Assembly: GCA_902622595.1 (NCBI GenBank)
Contig: CACNQM010000001.1
Span: 1-64,000, forward strand
From: an uncultured Bacteroidota bacterium
GTDB lineage: Bacteria > Bacteroidota > Bacteroidia > Flavobacteriales > Flavobacteriaceae
Direction of reading: 5' to 3'
DNA: 64,000 nucleotides
How positions within the stretch are numbered: position 1 is the stretch's first letter; the number at the start of each line of letters is the position of its first letter. Shown here in pieces: positions 15,082 to 25,045 of the stretch. Made by a program: the position numbers and the translations under genes. The notes under the pieces are model-generated. The model made no database searches, was not told where the DNA came from, and saw only the letters and a list, made by a program, of their open reading frames with translations.

Positions 15082-17466
15082 ATGAGCTACAAAGTAAAAA
15101 AAGCAGCAGTTCTAGGATCAGGAGTAATGGGTTCAGGTATAGCATGTCATCTTGCAAATGTTGGTATCGATGTTTTAATGCTGGATATACAGCCCAATGA
15201 TAAGTCAGTTAAAAATAAAAATTTTATTGCAGATGAATCATTAAAGAATGCCATTAAATCTAGGCCAAACCCATTATATAAAAAAGAATATGCAAGTAGA
15301 ATAACAACAGGAAACTTTGATGATGATTTTGAAAAGATTAAAGATGCAGATTGGATAATTGAGGTAATTGTTGAAAACTTAGAGATTAAAAAAACTGTCT
15401 TTGAAAAAGTTGAAAAATATAAATCTGATCATGCTTTTGTTACTTCTAACACTTCAAGCATTCCAATATCGCTTTTATGTGAAGGAAGGTCCGATAATTT
15501 TAAATCTAAATTTTGTGGAACTCACTTCTTTAATCCTCCCAGATATTTAAGATTATTTGAGGTAATTCCTCATACTGATTCTGACCCATCCTTAATATCA
15601 TTTTTAATGGAATTTGGTGATGTTATTCTTGGAAAACAAACAGTTCTATGTAAAGATACTCCAGGGTTTATTGGTAACAGAATAGGTGTAATGTGTGGAA
15701 TTAAATCTTCTCAATTAACTGATAAGTATAAATTTAAAATCGAGGAAGTAGATCTTATGACTGGTAGTGTTATTGGTCTTCCTAATTCAGGAACATTTAG
15801 GTTGCAAGACTTAGTTGGACTTGACACAAGCAATAATGTAACGAACTTCTTAGTAAACAACGTTACAAATGATTCTTTCTACAGTAAACTTAAAGATGAA
15901 CCAGAAAATAAATCATTTAATTTCTTAATTGAAAATAAATTTTTTGGAAATAAATCTGGAAAAGGATACTATGAGAAAACTAAAGAAAAAGATGAGAATG
16001 GAAGATCTGTTATAAATGCTCTTGAACTAGAGTCAAATACTTATAGAAAGTCAATTAAACCAAACATTCCTGAGGTAAAACAGGCAAAGTCTATAGAGCT
16101 TTTTGATAGAAGACTTAAGTATTTAGTTGAGGGAGACTCTGATGTAAACAAGTTTTACAGGGAGTATTTTTCATGTCTTCTTTCATATTCAGCTATGAGT
16201 ATTCCAGAAATTGCAGATGACTTTTACCAAATAGATGATGCAATTAGAACTGGATATGCGTGGAGCTATGGACCTTTTGAGATATGGGACAATCTTGGTA
16301 TTAAAGAAGCAGTTGAAATGATGAAAAGTTGCGGTGAAGAGGTTCCAAGCTGGATAACTGATATGATTGACTCTGGAGCAAAATCGTTCTATGTTTTTGA
16401 AGATGGAAAAAAGAAATTCTATGATTTAAATACAAAGAAATATAAAACTGTTCCTAGTTCCGAGAACCATTATATTTTGGATGCTTTTAGAGAAAATAAA
16501 CAAATTCTTAAAAACCCAGAGTGTACTGTTCATGATATTGGAGATGGTGTAATGTGTATTGAGTTTCAAACAAAAGGTAACTCAATTGGAGAAGGAATTG
16601 CAAAAGGTATATATGAAGCAATTGATATAGCAGAAAAGGATGGATGGAATGGTATTGTAATTGGAAACAACGATAAGCAGTTTTCAGTAGGTGCTAATTT
16701 AATGAATATGGGAATGATGGCTATGCAAAAGAATTTTGACGAAATAGAAAAGTTTTTAGTTGGATTTCAAAAAATATTGATGAGAATGAGGACATGTAAT
16801 GTGCCAGTAGTTTCTGCAACTCATGGATTTGTTTTGGGAGGGGGGCTTGAAGTTTCAATCCATTGTGATGCTGGAATACACGCGTCAGAATCATATATTG
16901 GTCTTGTAGAAGCAGGCGTTGGTCTTATCCCTGGCGGTGGTGGTACGAAAGAAATGGCCATGAGAGCATCAGATTCATTTAACTCAGGTGATGTCAAAAT
17001 GCCTTCATTAATTGATCATTTTAAATCTATAGCAATGGGAGCAGTTTCAACCTCTGCATTTGAGGCTTATGATCATCATTATCTTCTTCCAGAAAGAGAT
17101 TTTGTTTGTATGAACAGAATGAGAAATATAAGCATGGCAAAAGAAAAAGTTTTGACCCTTAAAACGGGTTATATTCCTCCATCTTCAAGGCAGGACATAG
17201 AAGTTTTAGGAAGAGCTGGACTATCAACATTATACTCTGCAATTAATGAGTTTAGATTAGGAAACTATATGTCGGACTACGATGTGGAGGTGTCCAGAAA
17301 AATAGCATATGTGATGTGTGGAGGGGATCTAACATACCCACAGAATGTTAGTGAGGAATACCTTTTAGATCTTGAAAGAGAAAATTTCATGAGTTTGCTT
17401 GGAAATCAAAAAACATTGGATAGAATTCAGCATATGCTTATGACAAAAAAACCTTTAAGAAATTAA
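15082..17466 (+). CDS. fadN: 3-hydroxyacyl-CoA dehydrogenase / enoyl-CoA hydratase (FadN type)
   Basis: Bifunctional beta-oxidation enzyme of 794 residues. The NAD-binding GSGVMG motif is at residues 12-17 and the 3-hydroxyacyl-CoA dehydrogenase part fills the first half. A crotonase domain follows in the C-terminal third, with GGGLE at 586-590 and [16 protein letters not shown]. The order dehydrogenase then hydratase is that of B. subtilis FadN and the reverse of E. coli FadB. The thiolase starts 2 bp downstream. No acyl-CoA dehydrogenase or ligase is next to it. Confidence 0.93.
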   Translation: MSYKVKKAAVLGSGVMGSGIACHLANVGIDVLMLDIQPNDKSVKNKNFIADESLKNAIKSRPNPLYKKEYASRITTGNFDDDFEKIKDADWIIEVIVENLEIKKTVFEKVEKYKSDHAFVTSNTSSIPISLLCEGRSDNFKSKFCGTHFFNPPRYLRLFEVIPHTDSDPSLISFLMEFGDVILGKQTVLCKDTPGFIGNRIGVMCGIKSSQLTDKYKFKIEEVDLMTGSVIGLPNSGTFRLQDLVGLDTSNNVTNFLVNNVTNDSFYSKLKDEPENKSFNFLIENKFFGNKSGKGYYEKTKEKDENGRSVINALELESNTYRKSIKPNIPEVKQAKSIELFDRRLKYLVEGDSDVNKFYREYFSCLLSYSAMSIPEIADDFYQIDDAIRTGYAWSYGPFEIWDNLGIKEAVEMMKSCGEEVPSWITDMIDSGAKSFYVFEDGKKKFYDLNTKKYKTVPSSENHYILDAFRENKQILKNPECTVHDIGDGVMCIEFQTKGNSIGEGIAKGIYEAIDIAEKDGWNGIVIGNNDKQFSVGANLMNMGMMAMQKNFDEIEKFLVGFQKILMRMRTCNVPVVSATHGFVLGGGLEVSIHCDAGIHASESYIGLVEAGVGLIPGGGGTKEMAMRASDSFNSGDVKMPSLIDHFKSIAMGAVSTSAFEAYDHHYLLPERDFVCMNRMRNISMAKEKVLTLKTGYIPPSSRQDIEVLGRAGLSTLYSAINEFRLGNYMSDYDVEVSRKIAYVMCGGDLTYPQNVSEEYLLDLERENFMSLLGNQKTLDRIQHMLMTKKPLRN

Positions 17467-17468
17467 TT

Positions 17469-18638
17469 ATGGAAGCATATATAGTTGCTGGATATAGGTC
17501 AGCAGTCGGAAAAGCAAAAAAAGGCGGCTTTAAAAATTATAGAACCGATGATTTAGCAGTAGATGTTATTAAACATCTAACTTCACAAGTTCCAAAACTT
17601 GATACAACTAAAGTTGATGATGTAATTGTAGGTTGTGCTAATCCTGAAGGTGAACAAGGTCTTCAAATTGCAAGATTGATTTCTGCAAGAGCTCTAGGAA
17701 AAGAAGTCCCTGGAGTTACTATTAACAGATATTGTGCCTCTGGTTTAGAAGCAATTTCTATGGCTGTAAGCAAAATAAGGGCAGGTTTTGGAGACATTTT
17801 TATTGCTGGAGGTATTGAGAGTATGAGTTTAATACCTATGACGGGATATAAATTGGCACCAAGTTACAATGCCAACCTTGAAAATATGAATTATCACATA
17901 GGAATGGGTCATACTGCTGAAGCAGTTGCTGAAAAGTATAAAATAACAAGAGAAGCTTCAGATAAATTTTCATGTGAGTCACATACTAAAGCTGCTAATG
18001 CGATTGACAATGGATACTTTAAAGATGAAATTGTTCCTGTAACTGTAGAAGAAGTATTTGTCAAAGATGGCAAGAAAGTTTCTAAATCCCACACAGTTGA
18101 TATGGACGAAGGGGTTAGAAGAGAGACAACAATTGAAGCATTATCAAAATTAAGACCTGCATTTAAGCTAGGGGGGATAGTAACCGCAGGTAGTTCATCA
18201 CAAATGTCTGACGGAGCTGCTTTTGTTCTTGTTATGTCTGAAGAAATGGTCAAGCAACTCGGTATTGAGCCTATTGCTAGAATGGTCACTTGTACATCAG
18301 GTGGAGTAGATCCACTATATATGGGGATTGGACCTGTCGAGGCCATTCCTAAAGCACTAAAAAAAGCAGGTTTAAAGCTTTCTGATATTGAACAAACTGA
18401 GTTAAATGAAGCTTTTGCTGCTCAAGCACTAGCTGTAATTCAAGAAAGTGGTCTTAATCCTGAAACAGTTAATGTTAACGGTGGTGCAATCGCTCTAGGC
18501 CATCCCTTAGGTTGTACTGGTGCAAAACTTTCAATCCAGTTATTAAATGAAATGAAGAGAAGAAACCAAAAATATGGGATGGTAACAGCCTGTGTTGGAG
18601 GTGGTCAAGGTATAGCTGGTATTTATGAGAGGCTTTAG
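17469..18638 (+). CDS. fadA: acetyl-CoA acyltransferase (3-ketoacyl-CoA thiolase)
   Basis: Thiolytic cleavage of 3-ketoacyl-CoA, the last step of beta-oxidation. The catalytic residues are Cys89 in [11 protein letters not shown], His345 in GHPLGCTGA and Cys375 in CVGGGQG. The 389-residue length fits the family. It is cotranscribed with fadN. The stop TAG overlaps the umuD stop in a shared CTAG. Confidence 0.94.
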   Translation: MEAYIVAGYRSAVGKAKKGGFKNYRTDDLAVDVIKHLTSQVPKLDTTKVDDVIVGCANPEGEQGLQIARLISARALGKEVPGVTINRYCASGLEAISMAVSKIRAGFGDIFIAGGIESMSLIPMTGYKLAPSYNANLENMNYHIGMGHTAEAVAEKYKITREASDKFSCESHTKAANAIDNGYFKDEIVPVTVEEVFVKDGKKVSKSHTVDMDEGVRRETTIEALSKLRPAFKLGGIVTAGSSSQMSDGAAFVLVMSEEMVKQLGIEPIARMVTCTSGGVDPLYMGIGPVEAIPKALKKAGLKLSDIEQTELNEAFAAQALAVIQESGLNPETVNVNGGAIALGHPLGCTGAKLSIQLLNEMKRRNQKYGMVTACVGGGQGIAGIYERL

Positions 18639-19063
18639 ATCTTTTTAACTACATAAGTTACAACACCCCAGACTATAAATTCATTTTCTTCATTAACCTT
18701 AATTGGATCATATCTTTTATTTTCAGGAATTAGATAGACGTGATCTTTTTCAATTTTCACTCTTTTTACAGTAAATTCTCCATTTAAATAACATACTGCA
18801 ATTTTATTATTTTTTAATTCCTCACTTCGGTCTATTACTAAAATATCCCCATCATTTAGACCTGCATCTTTCATGGATTCTCCTGAAACCTTTGCATAAA
18901 ATGTTGCTTCTTTATTTTTAACTACAACTTTTTCAAGACTAATTCTTGCCTCCTCAAAGTCACCTGCTGGTGAAGGAAATCCAGCAGATATTCCTTCTTC
19001 AATAAATAAATTATTTAAGGAGTTGCCTTTATTCGGTTTAAATATTTTGATATTATTTTTCAT
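18635..19063 (-). CDS. umuD: translesion DNA polymerase V autoproteolytic subunit UmuD
   Basis: A 142-residue LexA-like S24 peptidase. The self-cleavage site aligns to Ala27-Gly28 in SAGFPSPAGDF (Cys-Gly in E. coli). The catalytic dyad is Ser63 in SGESM and Lys100 in GEFTVKR. There is no DNA-binding domain, so it is UmuD and not LexA. It lies 3 bp downstream of umuC on the same strand, meaning the order is umuC then umuD, the reverse of the classical umuDC operon. Confidence 0.93.
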   Translation of the reverse strand: MKNNIKIFKPNKGNSLNNLFIEEGISAGFPSPAGDFEEARISLEKVVVKNKEATFYAKVSGESMKDAGLNDGDILVIDRSEELKNNKIAVCYLNGEFTVKRVKIEKDHVYLIPENKRYDPIKVNEENEFIVWGVVTYVVKKI

Positions 19064-19066
19064 ACT

Positions 19067-20326
19067 CTAGCTAACAATTAATATTTCGTCAATTTCAGTT
19101 GTGTAATTCCTTGAAAGTTTTTGTCTTTTCATTTTCCATATTCTTTTTTGATCCTGATTTCCGAGTCTTACTTTGTAGAGCCCATATTTATTATCAATGC
19201 TATCAATACTCTTCATTAACTTTTTTTGTTTTTCAAGATCCTTATCGAACATACTGAACTGGTGATTAGACTGAGGAGATAAGCCCATCAATATTACTCC
19301 AGCTTTCTTATAAAGCTTATTCTTAGAATAAATCTTCTTCAAAAGAGTTACAGAAAATTTACTTATTTCAATACTTGAGTTTGTCGAGAAAGGAAGTGAT
19401 CCTGTTAAACTGAAATGGTATTTTTTGCCGTCTTGTTTAAAAGGATTACTACGAATAAAAACACAAATCATATTACACTCGCTATTCTGTCTTCTTAGTT
19501 TTTTAGAAGCAACTACAGAGAATGTAGTAATTCTCTCAATTAAGTCATCTAATGAAGAAATTTCAGATTCAAAACTTCTAGTCGTAGCAATAGACTTTTT
19601 ATCCACCTTCCCTTCCTCTATGTCCAAGGTAGGATTCCCCTCAAGTTCTTTCTTGAGTTTAAGACCTATGATACTCATATTCTTTTTGACCCATTTATCA
19701 GGAAGACTTATAAAATCCATTCCGGTTTTGACATTAATTCTTGACAACTTTTTTTCATTTTGGAGACCGATGCCCCATATGTCTCCAGTAGAGATATTAT
19801 TTAAAGCTTCTGATCTTTTTCTTTCATTATTAATTGAATAAAATCCATTTGTTTTATGAGAGTTTTTTTTAGCAATTCTATTAGCAACTTTTGCAAGTGA
19901 TTTGGTTGAAGCTAAGCCTATTGAAACAGGTATACCTGTCCATTTAAACACAGTTTTTATTATCTCTTTACATTTTTTGTTAGCTTCATCTTCTGAGAAT
20001 CCACTAAACTTTATAAATGCCTCATCAATACTATATATTTCAACTTCTGGTACGTGTCTAGCTATAATAGACATTACTCTATTACTCATATCCCCGTACA
20101 ACGTAAAATTGGAAGAGAAAATTTGGACATTATTTTTTTGAAAAATTTCTTTGTATTTAAATGCTGGAGCACCCATGGGAATTCCAAGTGATTTTGCCTC
20201 GTTACTTCTAGCTATAACACACCCATCGTTATTTGATAAAATTACAAGTGGTTTACCATTCAAATGAGGTTGGAAGACTCTTTCACAAGAAGCATAAAAA
20301 TTATTACAATCAATTAGGGCAAACAT
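19067..20326 (-). CDS. umuC: Y-family DNA polymerase V catalytic subunit UmuC
   Basis: Error-prone lesion-bypass polymerase. The Y-family active site carboxylates are Asp6 in ALIDCNNFY and Asp101-Glu102 in YSIDEAF. The helix-hairpin and little-finger regions follow, and a C-terminal LGNQDQKRIWKMKR block is typical of UmuC. The 419-residue length is normal. It is the first gene of the pair and is divergent from sucA (71 bp). No recognisable E. coli-type SOS box precedes it, which is expected in Bacteroidota and leaves the regulation open. Confidence 0.94.
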   Translation of the reverse strand: MFALIDCNNFYASCERVFQPHLNGKPLVILSNNDGCVIARSNEAKSLGIPMGAPAFKYKEIFQKNNVQIFSSNFTLYGDMSNRVMSIIARHVPEVEIYSIDEAFIKFSGFSEDEANKKCKEIIKTVFKWTGIPVSIGLASTKSLAKVANRIAKKNSHKTNGFYSINNERKRSEALNNISTGDIWGIGLQNEKKLSRINVKTGMDFISLPDKWVKKNMSIIGLKLKKELEGNPTLDIEEGKVDKKSIATTRSFESEISSLDDLIERITTFSVVASKKLRRQNSECNMICVFIRSNPFKQDGKKYHFSLTGSLPFSTNSSIEISKFSVTLLKKIYSKNKLYKKAGVILMGLSPQSNHQFSMFDKDLEKQKKLMKSIDSIDNKYGLYKVRLGNQDQKRIWKMKRQKLSRNYTTEIDEILIVS

Positions 20327-20397
20327 GATACAAAAATCTGAAAATTATTGAGAAACATAAAAAACAAGTTGTAATTTTATTAACTATATAACATTTA

Positions 20398-23151
20398 ATG
20401 GATAAATTCTCATTTCTTAATTCAGCACATACAAGTTTTTTTGCAGAAATGTATGACCAATACTTGGAGTCTCCTGATAGTCTAGAGCCAAGTTGGAAAG
20501 CTTTTTTTCAGGGTTTTGATTTTGGATTGGAAAATGCAAATATTACTGTTGAAGAGAAAAAATTTGAGGTTCCGGAGAATATTAAACAAGAATTTAAGGT
20601 TGTTAATTTAATTAATGCTTACAGACAAAGAGGTCACCTTTTTACAATAACTAATCCTGTCAGGGAAAGAAGAAAATATTCGCCAACATTAGATATAGAA
20701 AATTTTGGTTTAAAGGAAAGTGATCTAGAATTAGTCTTTAGTGCCGGAGAGATAGTTGGAATAGGCCCAAGTAAATTAAGAGCCATAATAAATAAGCTAA
20801 AAAAAATATATTGTGAATCTATAGGACTAGAATATATGTACATAAGAGATCCTCAGAAAGTTAGATGGATACAGAATTTCATAAATGTTAATAGTAATCA
20901 ACCTAATTTTTCAAAAAATGAAAAATTATCAATATTGAACAGTCTAAACAAAGCTTATACATTTGAAAATTTTCTTCAAAAAAAATATGTTGGTCAAAAA
21001 AGATTTTCACTCGAAGGAGGAGAATCATTAATTCCAGCAATTGATTTTCTGATAAATTTAGCTGCTGAAAAGGGAGCTGAAGAATTTGTAATGGGAATGT
21101 CACACAGAGGCAGATTAAACACTCTTGTAAATATTTTTGGAAAATCAAGTAGAGATATTTTTGGTGAGTTTGAAGGTAAGGACTATGAAGAAGACATTTT
21201 TGATGGAGATGTGAAATATCATCTTGGATGGACATCAGAAAGAACTTCCACATCAGGTAAAAAAATTAATATGAATCTGGCACCAAACCCATCTCATCTT
21301 GAATCTGTTGATCCTATTGTACAGGGAATTGCGAGAGCAAAACTTGAGAATGATTTTGATAACAATACTAATAAAGTTCTACCTATAATTGTTCATGGTG
21401 ATGCTGCTATTGCTGGACAGGGAGTTGTATATGAAGTAATTCAAATGTCAAGACTTAAAGGATATTCAACTGGGGGGACAGTTCATTTGATAATTAATAA
21501 TCAAGTTGGATTTACAACTAATTATCTTGATGCAAGGTCAAGTACATATTGTTCGGATGTTGGTAAAGTAACTCTTTCTCCAGTCTTACATGTTAACTCA
21601 GATGATGTTGAAGCTGTTATTCATGCAGTAACCTTCGCTTTAGAATACAGAAATAAATTTAATAGAGATGTTTTTATTGACTTATTAGGATATAGAAAAT
21701 ATGGCCATAATGAAGGAGATGAACCGCGATTTACTCAGCCAAAACTATATAAATATATATCAGGTCATCCAAATCCAAGAGATATATACGCATCTAAACT
21801 TATAGATCAAGGAATAATAAATGATGATTATGTTTCTAAAATTGAATTAGAATATTTTTCAAAATTGGAAACTGAGTTAACTGATTCTAAGAAAAAACAA
21901 AAAACAAAGATTACACCATTTATGCAAGAGGTATGGGAAGGATTTACTAGAGTTGACGAGAATAAAATGTTGGAAGATTATAAAACAAGTTCGTTCAAAA
22001 AAGATATACTTAATGTTGCAAAGTCTATTATTTCACTACCAAATAAACCTTTTTTAAGAAAGATTACAAAGCTATTTGATTCCAGAGAAAAGCAAATATT
22101 TGAAAATGGAAAAGTTGATTGGGCTATGGCTGAACTACTTGCATATGGAACATTATTAAATGAAGGTTTTAATGTAAGAATTTCAGGACAGGATGTTGAA
22201 AGAGGAACCTTTTCTCACAGACATGCAGTATTAAAATCTGAGGATTCAGAGGAAGAATATCTCCCTCTAAATAATATTGATTCAATTAATAAAGGATTAT
22301 TTAGAATATATAACTCTCCTTTGTCTGAATATGGTGTTTTAGGATTTGATTATGGTTATGCGCTTGCTAGTCCTAATTGTCTAACGATTTGGGAGGCTCA
22401 ATTTGGAGATTTCTCAAATGGAGCTCAAATAATCATTGATCAGTATATTTCTTCTGCTGAAGATAAATGGAAATTACAAAATGGTATAGTATTATATCTA
22501 CCTCATGGTTATGAAGGGCAGGGAGCTGAACACTCTTCTGCAAGAATGGAACGCTATTTGCAATTATGTGCAAAGGACAATATGTATGCAGCAAATTGTA
22601 CTACTCCATCAAATCTTTTTCACCTATTAAGAAGGCAAATGCTAACTAAATTTAGAAAACCTTTAATTTTATTTACTCCAAAAAGTCTCCTTCGTCATCC
22701 TAAAGTTATCTCTGATATTGATGATTTATCAAGTTCTAAATTTATTCCGGTAATTACTGATTCTGAAATTGATCCTGATAAAGTAGATTCTCTTATATTC
22801 TGCAGTGGAAAATTTTATTTTGATTTAATTGATTACAGAGAAAAAAATAAAATAATAAATGTTGCAATTGTGAGAATAGAACAGTTGTTTCCTCTTCCAG
22901 TTAAATTGATTATTTCTGAAATCAAAAAATTCTCAAATGCAACAGATATAGTATGGGCGCAGGAAGAACCAAGAAATATGGGTGCTTGGAATCATATTCA
23001 AACTTACCATCCAATTGCAAAAAATATGAGACCTGCAACAAGAAGATTCTATGGGTCAACAGCATCAGGAAGCTTTACTAGATTTGAGCGAAGACATAAT
23101 GAAGTAATTGAATATGTTTTTGATAAAACAAAAAACAATTTTAGAAAATAA
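20398..23151 (+). CDS. sucA: 2-oxoglutarate dehydrogenase E1 component
   Basis: Thiamine-diphosphate-dependent E1 subunit (917 residues) that decarboxylates 2-oxoglutarate in the TCA cycle. The N-terminus carries the short SucA-type segment (FFAEMYDQYLESPDSLEPSW) that contacts E2. The middle has MGMSHRGRLN and HGDAAIAGQG, and the C-terminus has FTPKSLLRH and the QEEPRNMGAW block. In most relatives sucB follows at once. Here a four-gene cassette intervenes and sucB begins nearly 4 kb later. Confidence 0.96.
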   Translation: MDKFSFLNSAHTSFFAEMYDQYLESPDSLEPSWKAFFQGFDFGLENANITVEEKKFEVPENIKQEFKVVNLINAYRQRGHLFTITNPVRERRKYSPTLDIENFGLKESDLELVFSAGEIVGIGPSKLRAIINKLKKIYCESIGLEYMYIRDPQKVRWIQNFINVNSNQPNFSKNEKLSILNSLNKAYTFENFLQKKYVGQKRFSLEGGESLIPAIDFLINLAAEKGAEEFVMGMSHRGRLNTLVNIFGKSSRDIFGEFEGKDYEEDIFDGDVKYHLGWTSERTSTSGKKINMNLAPNPSHLESVDPIVQGIARAKLENDFDNNTNKVLPIIVHGDAAIAGQGVVYEVIQMSRLKGYSTGGTVHLIINNQVGFTTNYLDARSSTYCSDVGKVTLSPVLHVNSDDVEAVIHAVTFALEYRNKFNRDVFIDLLGYRKYGHNEGDEPRFTQPKLYKYISGHPNPRDIYASKLIDQGIINDDYVSKIELEYFSKLETELTDSKKKQKTKITPFMQEVWEGFTRVDENKMLEDYKTSSFKKDILNVAKSIISLPNKPFLRKITKLFDSREKQIFENGKVDWAMAELLAYGTLLNEGFNVRISGQDVERGTFSHRHAVLKSEDSEEEYLPLNNIDSINKGLFRIYNSPLSEYGVLGFDYGYALASPNCLTIWEAQFGDFSNGAQIIIDQYISSAEDKWKLQNGIVLYLPHGYEGQGAEHSSARMERYLQLCAKDNMYAANCTTPSNLFHLLRRQMLTKFRKPLILFTPKSLLRHPKVISDIDDLSSSKFIPVITDSEIDPDKVDSLIFCSGKFYFDLIDYREKNKIINVAIVRIEQLFPLPVKLIISEIKKFSNATDIVWAQEEPRNMGAWNHIQTYHPIAKNMRPATRRFYGSTASGSFTRFERRHNEVIEYVFDKTKNNFRK

Positions 23152-23178
23152 TTTTTATCTTAAATTTTTATTATCGGT

Positions 23179-23658
23179 ATGAAAGATATGTTAGTCAAAC
23201 TTTATGATCTTCCAAAAAAATGTCAAGAACTTGAAGATCTTTCAAAATCAATCACATTTAGGCGCCCATTAGCAGCTGAAAAATCTATTGTAAATAAATG
23301 GGTAAAAAAAGAATTTGGTGATGGATGGGAAAGTGAGGTTGATGTTTCTTTTTCAAGAAAACCAATAACAACTTATATAGCTATTGATAATGATCAGATT
23401 CTTGGCTTTGCCGCATATGATTCAGCCTATTTAAATTTTCTTGGACCTATGGGAGTCAAAAAAAATAGCAGAAAGAAAGGATTAGGTAAAGCATTACTTT
23501 TTTTAGCTCTAAACTCTATGAAAGAAATGGGTTATGCCTATGCCATAATTGGAGGTGTTGGTCCTGCTAAATTTTATGAGACAACCTTTAATGCTAAAAT
23601 AATAAAAGGATCTGATCCTGGAATTTACAAAGGAATACTAAGCGATGTCCCTGTCTAA
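23179..23658 (+). CDS. GNAT family N-acetyltransferase
   Basis: A 159-residue GNAT protein. The acetyl-CoA pyrophosphate loop is RKKGLGKALL, preceded by FLGPMGV and followed by MKEMGYAYAIIGGVGPAKFYE, a block I associate with GNAT domains found beside amino-sugar genes. The substrate is unknown. It begins 27 bp after sucA on the same strand and overlaps the permease gene by 14 bp, so it leads a coupled three-gene cassette. Confidence 0.85.
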   Translation: MKDMLVKLYDLPKKCQELEDLSKSITFRRPLAAEKSIVNKWVKKEFGDGWESEVDVSFSRKPITTYIAIDNDQILGFAAYDSAYLNFLGPMGVKKNSRKKGLGKALLFLALNSMKEMGYAYAIIGGVGPAKFYETTFNAKIIKGSDPGIYKGILSDVPV

Positions 23659-25045
23659 AGAAGATAAGGATTCCAAATTGCTTGCAAAATTTGGTTATAG
23701 ACAAGATCTAAATAGGTCAATGAAAAGTTTCTCATCTTTTGCGATATCTTTCTCTTTGATATCTATTTTAACAGGAATTTTTGCAAACTTTCATTTCGGA
23801 TACTCGGAGGTAGGCCCATGGATATCACTATCTTGGTTAATAGTTTTTATTGGACAATTTTTTGTAGCCTTAATAATGGCTGAATTATCGATCAGATTTC
23901 CAATTTCTGGATATGGCTACCAGTGGTCATCTAGACTAGTAAATTCAAAATTAGGTTTTGCAACAGGTTGGTTGTTACTAATGCAGTTTCTAACGGGATT
24001 TCCAGGAATCTGTAAAACTTTAGGTTTAGTATTAAGTGATTTTTTATCTCAAGTGTTCTCTTTGGAAGTAAGCGATATTACTATATCAATAATTATAATT
24101 TGGGTAATTACACTAATTCATAAAAATGGAATTAAAATGGTTTCTTACATAAATAATATTGGAGTTATTACAGAAATTATTGGAGTAATACTGCTGATTC
24201 TAATACTTGGCTTTTTTGTAACAAACGGATTGGAGGATTTTACAATTTCTAATATGACAAATAATTCTAATTTTTCAAATATAGGTTTTGAATCTTTTGC
24301 TTTATCAATTTTATTAGGAGCTTGGTGCTTAACAGGGTTTGAAGCAGCTGCAGATATGTCTGAAGAAACAAAAAACCCAACTAAGATTGTTCCTAAGTCA
24401 ATTATTAATTCCTTATTAACTTCAGGTTTTTTTGGATTTATTATAATAATTTTTTCTATTATTTTACTTCAAAAAGATATTTACAAAAATGGGTCTCAAA
24501 ACTTTTTGACAGATTTGCTTGTTAATGAATTTGGGGTAATACTGTATTCTGTAATTCTTTTATTTGTGATTGCAGCAATTTTTGCATGTGGAGTTGCTTG
24601 TATGGCTACTGCCTCAAGATTAATTTTTTCAATGTCGAGAGATTCAGTTCTCCCAAATTCATCTTGGCTTAAGTCAATAGATAAAAATAAATCTCCTGGA
24701 AACTCACTAATACTTATTGGAATTTTAGCAACAATTTTTATTATTGTTTTTAATAAAATTGAGGTTATAACAAGTGTCTCTGCAATTGCCGGATATATTG
24801 GATACTGTGGAATTATATTTTCGTCATTTTATCTTAAACATGACAGCAAAAGTGGGATTAAGACTTCTAAACTTTTAAAGTTTTTTACTTTAGTTTGGTG
24901 TGTATTTGTTGTGATGTGTTTAATTATTCCTGGTCAATCTATTGAGGGTTTTGATACCGATTATATTCCAGCTATATCAACTTTAATATTTATAATTTTA
25001 GGATTAATTATTTTCAAAATAAAAAATAAAAATGCAATACTTTAG
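23645..25045 (+). CDS. APC-superfamily amino acid/choline (ACT-type) permease
   Basis: A 466-residue polytopic membrane protein with about 12 hydrophobic helices. The N-terminal FGYRQDLNRSMKSFSSFAIS block followed by ISILTGIF is typical of the amino acid/choline transporter branch of the APC superfamily, and the middle GFEAAADMSEETKNP block is the family signature. Known relatives carry GABA, choline or amino acids; the substrate here is unknown. It overlaps the GNAT gene upstream and the dehydrogenase gene downstream by 14 bp each. Confidence 0.85.
   Translation: MSLSKEDKDSKLLAKFGYRQDLNRSMKSFSSFAISFSLISILTGIFANFHFGYSEVGPWISLSWLIVFIGQFFVALIMAELSIRFPISGYGYQWSSRLVNSKLGFATGWLLLMQFLTGFPGICKTLGLVLSDFLSQVFSLEVSDITISIIIIWVITLIHKNGIKMVSYINNIGVITEIIGVILLILILGFFVTNGLEDFTISNMTNNSNFSNIGFESFALSILLGAWCLTGFEAAADMSEETKNPTKIVPKSIINSLLTSGFFGFIIIIFSIILLQKDIYKNGSQNFLTDLLVNEFGVILYSVILLFVIAAIFACGVACMATASRLIFSMSRDSVLPNSSWLKSIDKNKSPGNSLILIGILATIFIIVFNKIEVITSVSAIAGYIGYCGIIFSSFYLKHDSKSGIKTSKLLKFFTLVWCVFVVMCLIIPGQSIEGFDTDYIPAISTLIFIILGLIIFKIKNKNAIL

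Noticed and set aside
17909..18346. 145-residue open frame antisense to the thiolase gene
   Set aside because: It lies wholly inside fadA, has no recognisable domain, and fadA is certain from its catalytic residues.
19425..19841. 138-residue open frame antisense to umuC
   Set aside because: Shadow of the umuC reading frame; low-complexity Leu/Ser/Phe composition typical of reverse frames in AT-rich genes.
20903..21253. 116-residue minus-strand frame inside sucA
   Set aside because: Inside a certain gene; no start context and no domain.
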